Notes: generated by a model from the sequence alone, not told the origin. DNA of 64,000 bases from Microbacterium dextranolyticum (GCF_016907295.1 NZ_JAFBBR010000001.1:2976001-3040000); one strand, 5' to 3'; shown: positions 35,632 to 44,418, counted from the first letter of the stretch. A program made the numbers and translations.

Positions 35632-36665
35632 GTGCGCTCGTCTCGACGCGGGCCACTGTCCGTCGACCCGGCCGCCGCGGTGAACTCCAGCCGAGCGCCG
35701 AGGCGCGCGGCGCGGCATCCGGGAAGGTCGATCGGCCCCTGGCCCCGCCAGTCGGTCACGAGGCGTGCGACTTCGAGGGTCTGGGCGCGGGTGAGACTCA
35801 CGCCGAACTCGCTCGCGACGACGTGGCGGATGATGCGGTGGCGGAGCGCCGGCGGGTTGGCGGCGAGCGCGGCGACCGACACCGCGATGCCCGCCTCGGC
35901 ATGCTCGACGATGTCTTCGATCGTCTCGTCGATCATCTCGGTGAAGGCAGCCGCATCTTCCCGCAGCTGGTCGCTCGTGCGGGCGAGGGCATCGGCGACG
36001 CCGGGGCCGAGCTCGGCTTCGAGCACCGGCATGACGTCTTGGCGCACGCGCACCCGAAGAAAGCGGCGATCGAGGTTGTGGGGGTCTTCCCACACCGGCA
36101 GCCCCTGCGCGGCGCAGGCGGCGCGGGTCTGCGTGCGGCGCACCTCGAGGAGCGGGCGGATGATCCGGATGCCCTCCTCGACCCGGTCGGGGGCCATCGC
36201 GCCGAGGCTCGCCGCACCCGAGCCGCGGGCGAGGCCGATGAGCACGGTCTCGGCCTGGTCGTCGAGGGTGTGAGCGAGCAGCACGGCTTCGGCCCCCGCC
36301 GTGCGTGCGGCATCGAGGAGCGCGCGACGGCGGGCGTCGCGGGCCGCGGCTTCGGGGCCGCCGTCGAGGCCGACATCGACCTGCACGACGCGCGCCGGCA
36401 CGCCGAGCGATTCGGATACCGCCGCGGCGCGGGCGGCGACTCGGTCCGATCCGGGCTGCAGTCCGTGGTCGATCACCGTCGCGGTGACGACGACGCCGAC
36501 CTTGGGAGCCTCGAACGCGACGGCCGCGACCAGAGCCAGAGAATCCGCTCCGCCGGAGAGCCCGACCAGCACAGGGCCGGTGATCGTCGAGAGCGATTCG
36601 CGCACCGCTCGGCGGATCTCGGCGACAGCGGGATCGAGGCTCGGACGGTGCTCCACGGCATCCAC
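35628..36665 (-). CDS. tilS: tRNA(Ile)-lysidine synthetase
   Basis: 345 residues of the N-type ATP pyrophosphatase family. The PP-loop is [16 protein letters not shown], with DHGLQPGSD and [20 protein letters not shown] typical of TilS. It modifies C34 of tRNA-Ile2 so that it reads AUA. The C-terminus is short, as in actinobacteria. The annotated start is GTG 36665; a second GTG at 36656 lies 7 bases after a TAGCGT element and could be the true leaderless start. Divergent from ppa. Confidence 0.93.
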   Translation of the reverse strand: MDAVEHRPSLDPAVAEIRRAVRESLSTITGPVLVGLSGGADSLALVAAVAFEAPKVGVVVTATVIDHGLQPGSDRVAARAAAVSESLGVPARVVQVDVGLDGGPEAAARDARRRALLDAARTAGAEAVLLAHTLDDQAETVLIGLARGSGAASLGAMAPDRVEEGIRIIRPLLEVRRTQTRAACAAQGLPVWEDPHNLDRRFLRVRVRQDVMPVLEAELGPGVADALARTSDQLREDAAAFTEMIDETIEDIVEHAEAGIAVSVAALAANPPALRHRIIRHVVASEFGVSLTRAQTLEVARLVTDWRGQGPIDLPGCRAARLGARLEFTAAAGSTDSGPRRDERT

Positions 36666-36693
36666 GCTATCCCTCGCGCGTGTGTGCCCCGAC

Positions 36694-36699
36694 TAGGCT
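36694..36699 (+). promoter_or_regulatory. Putative -10 element of ppa
   Basis: TAGGCT, the same hexamer seen before mdh, fdhD and the aldehyde dehydrogenase gene. The ppa leader would be about 35 bases with a GAAGGAG site. Confidence 0.4.
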
Positions 36700-36739
36700 G
36701 ATGCGCGGAATCCACCAGACTCTCCGAAGGAGCACCAGC

Positions 36740-37273
36740 ATGGGCGCATACGACGCCGTCATCGAGATCCCGCGCGGCAGCCGCGTGAAGTACGAGGTCG
36801 ACCACGGCACGGGTCGCGTGTTCCTGGACCGCGTGCTGTTCACGCCGATGGGCTACCCCGCCAACTACGGCTTCTTCGAAGACACTCTGGGTGAAGACGG
36901 CGACCCGCTCGACGTGCTGCTGCTGCTCGACCGCGACCTGTACCCGGGCGTCATGGCGAAGGTCCGCCCCGTCGCCGTGCTGAAGATGCTCGACGAGGCC
37001 GGCGGCGACGACAAGGTCGTCGCCGTGCTCGCGAAGGACCCGCGCTGGGACCACATCCAGGACGTCGGCGACCTCGACGAGTGGACCAAGGGCGAGATCG
37101 GTCACTTCTTCGAGCACTACAAGGACCTCGAGCCGAACAAGTGGGTCAAGGTCGACCAGTGGGGCGACGCCGCCGAGGCCGAGCGCCTGGTCGGCGAGGC
37201 CTTCGAGCGCTTCCAGCAGGAGGGCGCCCAGACCGCCACGCAGGGCGAGGGCCACGCCCCCAAGACCATCTGA
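36740..37273 (+). CDS. ppa: Inorganic pyrophosphatase
   Basis: 177 residues. Family I motifs: [40 protein letters not shown] (metal-binding acidic residues), and [14 protein letters not shown]. It hydrolyses pyrophosphate in the cytoplasm, pulling biosynthetic reactions forward. The start at 36740 is fixed by the GAAGGAG site and by family alignment; upstream ORF extension is not conserved. A strong hairpin follows. Confidence 0.97.
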   Translation: MGAYDAVIEIPRGSRVKYEVDHGTGRVFLDRVLFTPMGYPANYGFFEDTLGEDGDPLDVLLLLDRDLYPGVMAKVRPVAVLKMLDEAGGDDKVVAVLAKDPRWDHIQDVGDLDEWTKGEIGHFFEHYKDLEPNKWVKVDQWGDAAEAERLVGEAFERFQQEGAQTATQGEGHAPKTI

Positions 37274-37289
37274 CGCGACGCGTCGAACG

Positions 37290-37323
37290 AGAAGAGCGGA
37301 TGCCTCCGGGCATCCGCTCTTCT
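37290..37323. terminator. Strong bidirectional terminator hairpin
   Basis: Perfect 15-bp stem AGAAGAGCGGATGCC / GGCATCCGCTCTTCT with a TCCG loop, between the convergent ppa and M23 genes. The A/T-rich stem ends give short U-tracts on both strands. Confidence 0.85.
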
Positions 37324-37349
37324 GTGGTTTCGGGCTCGGTGCGCTCGCG

Positions 37350-38780
37350 TCAGTAGACGTCGATGCCGCGATCGAGCAGGTAGGGGGCGGGGTCGATGCG
37401 GCCGCCGTCGATCCAGACCTCGAAGTGCAGGTGGCATCCGGTCGACGCGCCCGTGCTGCCGACGTAGGCGATGACATCGCCGGCGTTGACCCACTGGCCG
37501 TCGTTCACGTTGTAGCCGCCCGGCATGATGTGGGCGTAGGCGGTCTGCGTGCCGCCGCCGTGGTCGACCTTGACGTAGTTGCCCCAGTCGCCCGTGTACT
37601 GCGCCCAGACCACCGTGCCCGAGGCGGCGGCGTAGATCGGCGACCCGCAGCCGGTCGCGAAGTCGATGCCGCGGTGCCCGCTGCTCGTGCACGAGCCGTT
37701 GCCGCAGACACTGCCGCGCACGCCGTACCACGAGCTGATGTAGCCGGATGCCGGGCGCACCCAGCCGCCGGTGCCGGCCGATCCGCCGGACCCGCCCGAT
37801 CCGCCGGTGCCGGCCGAGCTGCCGCCCCCGCCGTTGTCGCCACCGCCGCCTCCCCCGCCACCGCTGTTGGCATTGGCGTTGGCGGCAGCTGCGGCCGCGG
37901 CGGCTGCGCGCGCGGCGGCCGCTGCCGCCTGGCGTGCCTCTTCTTCTTTGCGCGCCTGCTCGACGCCCGCCTGGTACTGGGCGACCGTCTTCGCGGTGGT
38001 GTCTTGCAGGGCGGCCAGCTGCGCCTGCAGCGTGCCGAGATTCTGGTTCTGCGCGTCGAGCGCGGCCTGGGCAGCAGTCGCGGCGTCACGGGCCGCGTCG
38101 GCCTTCTGCTCGGCCTCTTTGCGCAGGCGGTCGCATTCGTCACGGGCGACCTGGGCCAGGTTGCTGAGGTTCTGCGCGTTGTTGCGGGCACTCACCGCGT
38201 CGGCGTAGACGCCCTGGTTGGCCGCGACCAGGCGATCCATCGTGCCGAGCTTCGCCAGCAGGTCATCGGCGCTCGCGGCGGATCCCGAGAAGAAGAGGTC
38301 CATCGCCGCATCGTCGCCGCCGGCACGGTACTGCTGCGCGGCCAGGCGGCCGAGCTTCTTCGCCGACTCGGTGGCGCGGGCCGCCTCGGAGTCTGCTTGC
38401 GCCTGCAGGTCGTTGGCCTTGTCGACGGCGGTCTCGTAGGCGATCTGGGCGGCGACGTACTCGTTGGCGAGACGCTCGGCCTCGGCCTGCTTGGCCGCGA
38501 CGTCGCCCTGCAAGCTCGAGATCAGCCCCTGGATGCGCTGGATCTCGGCGCCCTTGGCCGACTCGTTGGCTTTTGCCGCCTGCACGTCGTCCCACGAGGG
38601 GTAGTCGGCGGCGAACGCGGTCGAGCCGAAGCTCCACCCGAGAACACCCAGGCCCACGACGCCCAGGCCGCCGAGCCCGAGCGCGGTGCGCCGCGACAGG
38701 GGCGAGCGCAGCGCCGTCAGTTCGCGCGCACTCGGCGCGCAGCCGCAGTCCTCTGAGGATCCGGCTTCGTCCATCACCAC
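37350..38780 (-). CDS. Secreted M23-family peptidoglycan endopeptidase with coiled coil
   Basis: About 476 residues. A cytoplasmic leader is followed by a signal segment (SRRTALGLGGLGVVGLGVLG, then WSFGSTAFAA). A long coiled coil (about 60-290, ESAKGAEIQRIQGLISSLQ and similar) resembles NlpC/EnvC-type hydrolase partners. An Ala/Gly/Ser-rich linker (about 290-350) leads to the M23 domain with GHRGIDFA and HLHFEVW zinc ligands. It cuts murein cross-links in growth or division. The start may be 38780 (GTG) or 38774 (ATG). Confidence 0.92.
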   Translation of the reverse strand: MVMDEAGSSEDCGCAPSARELTALRSPLSRRTALGLGGLGVVGLGVLGWSFGSTAFAADYPSWDDVQAAKANESAKGAEIQRIQGLISSLQGDVAAKQAEAERLANEYVAAQIAYETAVDKANDLQAQADSEAARATESAKKLGRLAAQQYRAGGDDAAMDLFFSGSAASADDLLAKLGTMDRLVAANQGVYADAVSARNNAQNLSNLAQVARDECDRLRKEAEQKADAARDAATAAQAALDAQNQNLGTLQAQLAALQDTTAKTVAQYQAGVEQARKEEEARQAAAAAARAAAAAAAAANANANSGGGGGGGGDNGGGGSSAGTGGSGGSGGSAGTGGWVRPASGYISSWYGVRGSVCGNGSCTSSGHRGIDFATGCGSPIYAAASGTVVWAQYTGDWGNYVKVDHGGGTQTAYAHIMPGGYNVNDGQWVNAGDVIAYVGSTGASTGCHLHFEVWIDGGRIDPAPYLLDRGIDVY

Positions 38781-38978
38781 GTTCTGGCTCTCTTTCCGCG
38801 CGCCCGGGTTTTCGCACGCCTGAGGCTCGGAGTCACTCCGACACCACGAGTCACACTAACAACATTCGCCACAGAGACAAGGGGTTCGATGGCATCCGCG
38901 ACCGCCGCCATCCTCTCCCCGCAACGCGGCGTTCGAGGGACCCCACGCCCTCGATTTCGTATTTGGCGCAGGATCTCT

Positions 38979-38984
38979 TATGCT
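38979..38984 (+). promoter_or_regulatory. Possible -10 element of the tRNA cluster
   Basis: TATGCT, about 36 bases before tRNA-Glu, in an AT-richer stretch. The rest of the 239-base gap between the M23 gene start and the tRNAs holds no gene that I can see. Confidence 0.35.
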
Positions 38985-39019
38985 TGAGCGTCGGTAAGAA
39001 TGAGCCTCCGGGTTCGCTC

Positions 39020-39092
39020 GGCCCCATCGTTTAGCGGCCTAGGACGCCGCCCTTTCACGGCGGTAGCACGGGTTCGAATCCCGTTGGGGTCA
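39020..39092 (+). tRNA. tRNA-Glu (anticodon TTC)
   Basis: Cloverleaf closes: acceptor GGCCCCA/TGGGGTC, anticodon arm CCGCC-CTTTCAC-GGCGG, T arm ACGGG-TTCGAAT-CCCGT. Discriminator A; no encoded CCA. Confidence 0.97.
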
Positions 39093-39119
39093 CTCTCCGG
39101 CACACAATTGAATACGTAT

Positions 39120-39193
39120 GGCCCTGTAGCGCAGTTGGTTAGCGTGCCGCCCTGTCACGGCGGAGGTCGCGGGTTCAAGTCCCGTCAGGGTCG
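39120..39193 (+). tRNA. tRNA-Asp (anticodon GTC)
   Basis: Acceptor GGCCCTG/CAGGGTC, anticodon arm CCGCC-CTGTCAC-GGCGG, T loop TTCAAGT. Discriminator G as usual for Asp; no encoded CCA. It lies 27 bases after tRNA-Glu. Confidence 0.97.
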
Positions 39194-39270
39194 CTCCAAG
39201 CGACGGGCCCTTTCTTTCGAGATCAGGGCCCTTCGTGTAGGACGCGGCAGATGTTCATCGGATGCCGCGC

Positions 39271-39343
39271 GGCTCTGTAGCTCAGTTGGTAGAGCGCACG
39301 ACTGAAAATCGTGAGGTCACGGGATCGACGCCCGTCGGAGCCA
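39271..39343 (+). tRNA. tRNA-Phe (anticodon GAA)
   Basis: Acceptor GGCTCTG/CGGAGCC, anticodon loop ACTGAAAATC, D arm GCTCAGTTGGTAGAGC. The T loop reads ATCGACG rather than the standard TTCRANY, a slight oddity seen in some actinobacterial tRNA-Phe. Discriminator A. Confidence 0.95.
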
Positions 39344-39346
39344 CAA

Positions 39347-39367
39347 GGACCGTCGTTACAACGGTCC
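39347..39367 (+). terminator. Hairpin after tRNA-Phe
   Basis: GGACCGT (39347-39353) and ACGGTCC (39361-39367), a perfect 7-bp stem with 7-base loop directly after the tRNA. May aid 3' processing. Confidence 0.6.
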
Positions 39368-39371
39368 CAGA

Positions 39372-39403
39372 AACCCTCGCCTAGCTTCTACATGGCGGGG
39401 GTT
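39372..39403 (+). terminator. Rho-independent terminator of the tRNA operon
   Basis: AACCCTCGCC (39372-39381) pairs with GGCGGGGGTT (39394-39403), followed by TTGCTTT. Stem plus T-rich tail fits intrinsic termination. Confidence 0.75.
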
Positions 39404-39502
39404 TTGCTTTGCCCTGGTCAGAGTGAGGTTCCGGGCTACGCCGACACGACGACGTGGAGAAGACGCCGCCGCAAGTTCACTCAGGCGCGCCTTATAGCGC
39501 CG

Positions 39503-39718
39503 TCACCGTGACGTGAACGGGTCGACCGTGTCGCCCGAAGGTTGCGGACGCCGCTTTCCACCGCGAGCTCGCATCCAACGCACGCACCCGGGAATGAGGG
39601 CCACAATCGCGATCGCCCAACACACGTAGTTGAGGGGTGTTGAGCCGAGAAGAACGGCGTTTGCGATGAAGGTGACGACCGCAAGCGCTGCGACGACAAC
39701 CTCAAACGGCTTGATCAT
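39503..39718 (-). CDS. Small two-helix membrane protein
   Basis: 71 residues: membrane helices at about 5-24 and 31-46 and a basic C-terminal tail (RWMRARGGKRRPQPSGDT). The ATG at 39718 lies 8 bases after GGAG, which decides the start. No recognisable family. Base composition here is less GC-rich than nearby genes. It is divergent from the BLUF operon; function unknown. Confidence 0.55.
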   Translation of the reverse strand: MIKPFEVVVAALAVVTFIANAVLLGSTPLNYVCWAIAIVALIPGCVRWMRARGGKRRPQPSGDTVDPFTSR

Positions 39719-39918
39719 TTCTGCCACTCCATTCGGGTGAGTTGTTCGACTTTCGACCACGCGGAGGCGACTGTCGCTCGAAGAACTCGACGTTCCCGGC
39801 GTTCCGGGGCAACTCATTGCTCCGGCCAGCGGGATCACTACGCCCATCCTCAATGTAGGGAATCCGCTCAGTGTCGACAATGGTGTTCCGCCGGCAGCAC
39901 CCCACCCCACCCATGTCC

Positions 39919-39950
39919 ATACCGACGCGGATGTCGGCGCCCATCGGTAT
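39919..39950. promoter_or_regulatory. Inverted repeat upstream of the BLUF operon
   Basis: ATACCGA (39919-39925) and TCGGTAT (39944-39950), 33 bases before the first start codon. Candidate operator in the 265-base divergent gap, which otherwise shows no gene. Confidence 0.35.
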
Positions 39951-39983
39951 CGTGAGGTCGATCGGACGGGAGGCCGATGAATC

Positions 39984-40196
39984 ATGAGTGAGACCGCGAC
40001 ACTGGTCTGGGCACAAGTCGAAGCCGGCTTCTACGTCGCCAGCCTTCCCGGAGTGTTCGTCGGGTGCGTCGAGCGCACGTCCGACGGCCGCTACCTGGCC
40101 CGCGACGGCTTCAGCAACCCTCTCGGCACAGCCGACGAGCTGGCGGGGGCGACGGAGCTGGTGACCTCCGCGTCGACGGCGGGAGGCATGCTGTGA
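39984..40196 (+). CDS. Small protein of unknown function, BLUF operon partner
   Basis: 70 residues: MSETATLVWAQVEAGFYVAS, then a Gly/Val turn with one Cys (GVFVGCVERTSDGRYLARDG). No signal peptide or helix-turn-helix. The stop overlaps the BLUF start (GTGA) and a GGGAGGC site precedes the ATG at 39984, so the two are translated together. I do not recognise the family. The compact beta-rich pattern (short strands around DGRYLARDG) could be a protein-binding module. It is a candidate signalling partner of the photoreceptor (inference). Confidence 0.65.
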   Translation: MSETATLVWAQVEAGFYVASLPGVFVGCVERTSDGRYLARDGFSNPLGTADELAGATELVTSASTAGGML

Positions 40197-40657
40197 CGCT
40201 CATCGACCCCCTGAACGACGCATCGGGGGCATCCGATCTGTACTCGCTCATCTATATGAGCACCGCCACCTCACCCGCCATGCCCGAGGATCTGGAAGCC
40301 CTGCTCGTCCAGAGCCGCGCGAACAACGTCGACGAAGACATCACCGGCATGCTGCTCTACCGTCGCGGTCGGTTTCTGCAGTTCCTCGAAGGCCCCGAGA
40401 CCGCGGTGCGCGCCCTGCTCGACCGCATCCGCGCCGACCCGCGGCACACCGGCATCCGGGTGCTGCTCGACGGGTATTCCCCCGAACGGCAGCTGCCGGA
40501 CTGGACGATGGGCTACGAGCGGATCTCCGCCGAGCCCACCCCGCCGCCACCCGGTTTCCGCGACACGTTCGACGACCTGGAGAACGCCGACGACACGCAG
40601 GCGGCCATACGGGCCCTGCGCGAACTCACCCTCTGGTTCCGCGTCCGCGCCGGCTGA
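40193..40657 (+). CDS. BLUF-domain blue-light photoreceptor
   Basis: 154 residues. A single BLUF domain fills about 15-110: Tyr21 (LIYMSTA), Asn45 (SRANN), Gln63 (GRFLQFLEGP) and Trp104/Met106 (PDWTMGYE) are the flavin-pocket and photoswitch residues. It binds FAD non-covalently and signals through a short C-terminal helical cap (about 125-154). No output domain is fused, so it must act on a partner, most simply the 70-residue protein encoded just upstream. Start GTG 40193 has GGGAGG 6 bases upstream. Confidence 0.93.
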   Translation: MTLIDPLNDASGASDLYSLIYMSTATSPAMPEDLEALLVQSRANNVDEDITGMLLYRRGRFLQFLEGPETAVRALLDRIRADPRHTGIRVLLDGYSPERQLPDWTMGYERISAEPTPPPPGFRDTFDDLENADDTQAAIRALRELTLWFRVRAG

Positions 40658-40757
40658 ACAGCCGACCCCCGCGATCCGACGCGGAGGCTCCGCCGCCCGA
40701 GCGAACAGCCGACCCCCGCGATCCGACGCGGAGGCTCCGCCGCCCGAGCGAACAGCC
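40656..40757 (+). repeat. 47-bp direct tandem repeat, 2.2 copies
   Basis: A 47-base unit starts within the BLUF stop codon, repeats exactly at 40703, and a third partial copy begins at 40750. Each unit holds GCGGAGGCTCCGC, a self-complementary hairpin, so the array probably acts as a duplicated terminator between convergent genes. Confidence 0.9.
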
Positions 40758-40758
40758 C

Positions 40759-43116
40759 TCAGGCGACCTCGCGCTCGGCGCTCGGCGTGATCCGCACGCG
40801 GATGTCCTTCATCAGCGGCTGATCGCTCTGCGCACTGAAATCGTTCACGCCGATCAGCACGTTGAGCTCGGGCATGTACCCCGCCGCGCTGCCCCGGGGG
40901 ATGTTGTACTCCAGCGCACGGAACGCCCGCACCGAGCGCGTCGAACCGTCCTTCACCGACGTCGCGACGATGTCGACGACATCGCCCTCGCCGATTCCCC
41001 GCTCGCGCATGTCTTTGCGGTTCATGAAGACGAACTCGCGGATGTTCCGGATGCCCCGATACCGGTCGTCGTTCGTGTAGATCGTGGTGTTCCACTGGTC
41101 GTGCGAGCGCATCGTCTGCAGCACGAGCACATCGGCCTCTTCAGGAATCACGTTCGGCAGCGGCGCGTGCGAGAACTCGGCGCGCCCCGACGGCGTGCGG
41201 AAGTCGCGCTCGCGCGCGGGCTGCGGAATGCGGAACCCGTACCGCTGGCGCACGAGCGTGTTGTACCCCTCGAACCCCGGCAGCACCCGGGCCATCACAT
41301 CGCGGATGCGGTCGTAGTCGTCGATGTAGTCCTGCCACGGCGTCACCGTGTCGGTGAGGGTCGCCATGGCGATGCCGGCGATGATCGCGGGCTCGCTGCG
41401 CAGGTGGGCGGATGCCGGGCGCCGCGCCCCGAGCGAGAGCTGCACCGAGCTCATCGCGTCTTCCATCGAGATCGACTGGCGCCCCGCGCGCTGCTGGTCG
41501 GTCTCGGTGCGGGCGAGGCACGGCAGGATGAGCGCCTTCTCGCCGTGCACGATGTGACTGCGGTTGAGCTTGGTGCTCACCTGCACGGTCAGCTCGCAGC
41601 TGCTCATGCCGGCGGCAGTGAACGGTGTGTCGGGCGCGGCGAGCACGAAGTTGCCGCCCATACCGACGAAGACCTTGACCTCACCCGAGTGCATGCCGGC
41701 GACCGTGTGCACGGTGTCGAGGCCGCGCTCACGCGGCGAGCGGATGCCGCACACCTCGTCGAGCTTCGCGAGCCATTCCTCGGTCGGGTGGTGGTTGATG
41801 CCGCAGGTGCGGTTGCCCTGCACGTTGCTGTGGCCGCGGACGGGCGCGGGCCCGGTGCCGGGCCGGCCGATGTTGCCCTTCAGCAGCAGCAGGTTGACGA
41901 TCTCGCGCACCGTGTCGACGCCGTGCTCGTGCTGGCTGACGCCCAGGCACCAGCTGATGATGGTCCGCTCCGACGCCAGGTAGATCTCGGCGGCACCGCG
42001 GATGTCGGCCTCACTCAGCCCCGACTGCTCGACGAGCTCGTCCCACCCGCTCGCCTCGACGAGGGCGCGATAGTCGTCGAGACCCGTGGTGTAGGCGTCG
42101 AGGAAGGCCTGATCGAGCACCGTCGGGTCGGTCGCGGCCGCCTCGAACACGACCTTCGCCATGCCGCGGATGAGAGCGAGGTCGCCACCCGGACGCACCT
42201 GCAGGTTGCCGGTGCTCGTGTCGGTCGCTTTGAAGCGCGCCATGTCGAGGATCTCGTGCGGCACGATCGTGCGGGTCTCGGCGACCTCGATGAGCGGGTT
42301 CACGTGGATGACCTGGGCCCCGCGGTCGACCGCCTCGGCGAGGGTCGTGAGCATGCGCGGCGCGTTCGAGGCGGCGTTGACCCCGAGCACGAACAGCGCG
42401 TCGCACTGCGCCCAGTCCTCGAGAGACGCCGTGCCCTTGCCGGTCGCGATCGAGGCGGTGAGCGCCCGTCCGGATGCCTCGTGGCACATGTTCGAGCAGT
42501 CGGGCAGGTTGTTGGTGCCGAGCTCGCGCGCGAAGAGCTGGTACAGGAAGGATGCCTCGTTGCTGAGGCGACCCGAGGTGTAGAACGCCGCCTGATCGGG
42601 GCTGTCGAGCCTCCGCAGCGTCTCACCGATGAGGCCGAAGGCGTCGTCCCACGAGATGGGCACGTAGTGGTCGGTCTCGGGGTCGTAGACCATCGGCTCG
42701 GTGAGCCGGCCGGCCTTCTCGAGGGCGTGATCGGTCCACTGGCTGAGCTCCGCGACGGTGTGCGCGGCGAAGAAGGCGCGGTCCGCGCGCTCGCGGGTCA
42801 TCTCCCACGTGACGTGCTTGATGCCGTTCTCGCAGATGTCGAGCGTGACGCCCTGATCGTCGGGCCACGCGCATCCGGGGCAGTCGAATCCGCGCCCGGG
42901 GTGGTTCATGGTGAACATCGCTTTGGTGCCGATGATCGGCTCGCGCTCGCGCAGCAGCACCTCTCCGACCGAGATCGCCGCGCCCCATCCGGCCGCCGGG
43001 TGGCGATAGGCGCCCTTGCTCTCCCACGGTCCCGTGGTCGCGGGGCCGAATCCGCCCTGCCGCGGGGCATCCGTCATCAGTCCGAACGCCGAACCCTCGT
43101 TACTGTCGATCGCCAC
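40759..43116 (-). CDS. FdhF/YdeP-family molybdopterin oxidoreductase (formate dehydrogenase-like)
   Basis: About 785 residues. The N-terminal CxxC FDCPGCAWPDD is typical of the YdeP/FdhF group, followed by the molybdopterin-binding core (YTSGRLSNEASFLYQLFARE, CSNMCHEASGRAL, GSRDD-like loops) and a C-terminal dinucleotide-binding domain (QTMRSHDQWNTTIYTNDDRY). It is a stand-alone catalytic subunit without adjacent electron-transfer subunits. The divergent fdhD gene supports formate-dehydrogenase-type maturation. GTG 43116 lies 9 bases after GGGAGGAGG; ATG 43125 abuts that site. The physiological substrate is unproven. Confidence 0.9.
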   Translation of the reverse strand: MAIDSNEGSAFGLMTDAPRQGGFGPATTGPWESKGAYRHPAAGWGAAISVGEVLLREREPIIGTKAMFTMNHPGRGFDCPGCAWPDDQGVTLDICENGIKHVTWEMTRERADRAFFAAHTVAELSQWTDHALEKAGRLTEPMVYDPETDHYVPISWDDAFGLIGETLRRLDSPDQAAFYTSGRLSNEASFLYQLFARELGTNNLPDCSNMCHEASGRALTASIATGKGTASLEDWAQCDALFVLGVNAASNAPRMLTTLAEAVDRGAQVIHVNPLIEVAETRTIVPHEILDMARFKATDTSTGNLQVRPGGDLALIRGMAKVVFEAAATDPTVLDQAFLDAYTTGLDDYRALVEASGWDELVEQSGLSEADIRGAAEIYLASERTIISWCLGVSQHEHGVDTVREIVNLLLLKGNIGRPGTGPAPVRGHSNVQGNRTCGINHHPTEEWLAKLDEVCGIRSPRERGLDTVHTVAGMHSGEVKVFVGMGGNFVLAAPDTPFTAAGMSSCELTVQVSTKLNRSHIVHGEKALILPCLARTETDQQRAGRQSISMEDAMSSVQLSLGARRPASAHLRSEPAIIAGIAMATLTDTVTPWQDYIDDYDRIRDVMARVLPGFEGYNTLVRQRYGFRIPQPARERDFRTPSGRAEFSHAPLPNVIPEEADVLVLQTMRSHDQWNTTIYTNDDRYRGIRNIREFVFMNRKDMRERGIGEGDVVDIVATSVKDGSTRSVRAFRALEYNIPRGSAAGYMPELNVLIGVNDFSAQSDQPLMKDIRVRITPSAEREVA

Positions 43117-43165
43117 ACAGGTCATCCTCCTCCCGCCGTCCGGCGACGGCAAGGCGAGCGCGGTC

Positions 43166-43171
43166 TAGGCT
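43166..43171 (+). promoter_or_regulatory. Leaderless-type -10 element of fdhD
   Basis: TAGGCT, then 6 bases, then the GTG start. No ribosome site. Confidence 0.5.
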
Positions 43172-43177
43172 CGGCAC

Positions 43178-44035
43178 GTGGGACGGATCACGACCAGACG
43201 ACCGGTGCTGAGCGTCTCGCTCGACGCCTCACCGCGTCGTCGTGCCGACACCCTGGCGGTGGAAGAGCCCCTCGAGCTCCGTATCGACGGATCGCCGCTC
43301 GTCGTCACGATGCGCACGCCGGGGCACGACGTCGAGCTCGCCGCCGGCTTCCTGCTGTCGGAGGGGATCATCCGCGACGACAGCGACTTCCGCGGCGCGA
43401 TCCATTGCGGCGGACCGGGCACCGGCGGCGCCGAGAACACCTACAACGTGCTCGACATCGCACTCGGCGCCGGCGCCCGCCTGCCCGAGTCGCCCGCCCG
43501 AAGATTCACCGTGACGAGCGCCTGCGGCGTCTGCGGCCGGGAGAGCATCGACGAGGTGGAGCGGCACTCGTCCTTCGATCTGTCGGCGGATGCCAGTCGC
43601 GTCGACGCCGCTTGGATGCTGACCCTGCCGGACCGACTGCGCGCGGAGCAGGCGGCCTTCGACAAGACGGGCGGCCTGCACGCGGCGGGACTGTTCGACA
43701 CCGCCACCGGTGACCTGCTCGTCGTACGCGAAGACGTCGGTCGCCACAATGCGGTCGACAAGGTGCTCGGCTGGGCCCTGCTGCAGGGGCATCTGCCCCT
43801 CACCGGCACCGTGCTGCAGGTCTCGGGGCGCGCGAGCTTCGAGCTGGTGCAGAAGTGCGTCATGGCGGGAGTCCCGTTCCTGTCGGCGGTCTCGGCGCCG
43901 TCGTCTCTCGCCGTCGACCTGGCCGAGCGCACCGGGCTCACCCTCGCCGGATTCGTGCGCGGGGCATCCATGAACGTGTACAGCCACGGCGAGCGGCTTG
44001 TGCTGCCCTCAGCGTCCGCCTCCGCCCCGGCCTGA
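43178..44035 (+). CDS. fdhD: Formate dehydrogenase accessory sulfurtransferase
   Basis: 285 residues. The persulfide-carrying C116-G-V-C119 pair (TSACGVCG) sits in a mobile loop; DVELAAGFLLSEGII, REDVGRHNAVDKVLG and VSGRASFELVQKC are conserved. FdhD moves sulfur from a cysteine desulfurase to the molybdenum cofactor of formate dehydrogenases. It is divergent from its likely client at 40759, a usual arrangement. Start GTG 43178, apparently leaderless. Confidence 0.95.
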   Translation: MGRITTRRPVLSVSLDASPRRRADTLAVEEPLELRIDGSPLVVTMRTPGHDVELAAGFLLSEGIIRDDSDFRGAIHCGGPGTGGAENTYNVLDIALGAGARLPESPARRFTVTSACGVCGRESIDEVERHSSFDLSADASRVDAAWMLTLPDRLRAEQAAFDKTGGLHAAGLFDTATGDLLVVREDVGRHNAVDKVLGWALLQGHLPLTGTVLQVSGRASFELVQKCVMAGVPFLSAVSAPSSLAVDLAERTGLTLAGFVRGASMNVYSHGERLVLPSASASAPA

Positions 44036-44059
44036 GCGCCGCGCGAGCGCGTGCGGCGC
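44036..44059. terminator. Hairpin between convergent fdhD and hypothetical gene
   Basis: GCGCCGC (44036-44042) and GCGGCGC (44053-44059), a perfect 7-bp GC stem immediately after the fdhD stop. No U-tract. Confidence 0.45.
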
Positions 44060-44070
44060 GGGCGCCGGAG

Positions 44071-44385
44071 TCAGGAGCGCGCGACGACGATCGCGGCGAT
44101 CGCCGATTCGAGATCGGTCGCCTGCGCGATCTCGACGGCGCGATGATAGTCCGGGCCGGCGAGCGCGACATACACTGAGCCGACGACGTCGACGAAGCCG
44201 ACGGTGTCGGCGTCGCACGTGACCGCGTAGGCGTCGACGTCGATGAGCTCCCATACGATCCCGCGGACGGGCGACGGAGGCGCGGACGGGGCGGGGGAAG
44301 ACAGCTCAGCGGCAACCGGCTCGGCGCCGGCGACCCTCGTCGACGCCGGAGCAGAGCCGACCTCGGCAGTTCTCGGTTCGATCAT
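44071..44385 (-). CDS. Hypothetical protein with a low-complexity N-terminus
   Basis: 104 residues. The first 45 are Ala/Pro/Ser-rich and look disordered; the rest (VWELIDVDAYAVTCDADTVG, then FVDVVGSVYVALAG and EIAQATDLESAIAAIVV) predicts a small beta-alpha fold. No signal or membrane helix. ATG 44385 is chosen for the GAGGAG site 7 bases upstream. It lies downstream of the YbdK gene on the same strand (gap 33) and may share its mRNA. Not recognised. Confidence 0.55.
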   Translation of the reverse strand: MIEPRTAEVGSAPASTRVAGAEPVAAELSSPAPSAPPSPVRGIVWELIDVDAYAVTCDADTVGFVDVVGSVYVALAGPDYHRAVEIAQATDLESAIAAIVVARS

Positions 44386-44418
44386 GATGTGCTCCTCGCT
44401 GCGCATCGCGCATGCTCC

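Noticed and set aside
39020..39343. tRNA cluster as an integration site of a mobile element
   Set aside because: No duplicated tRNA 3' end or integrase gene follows; the downstream genes look chromosomal.
40656..40757. CRISPR-like or attachment-site array
   Set aside because: Copies are directly adjacent with no spacers, and no integrase or tRNA end is involved.
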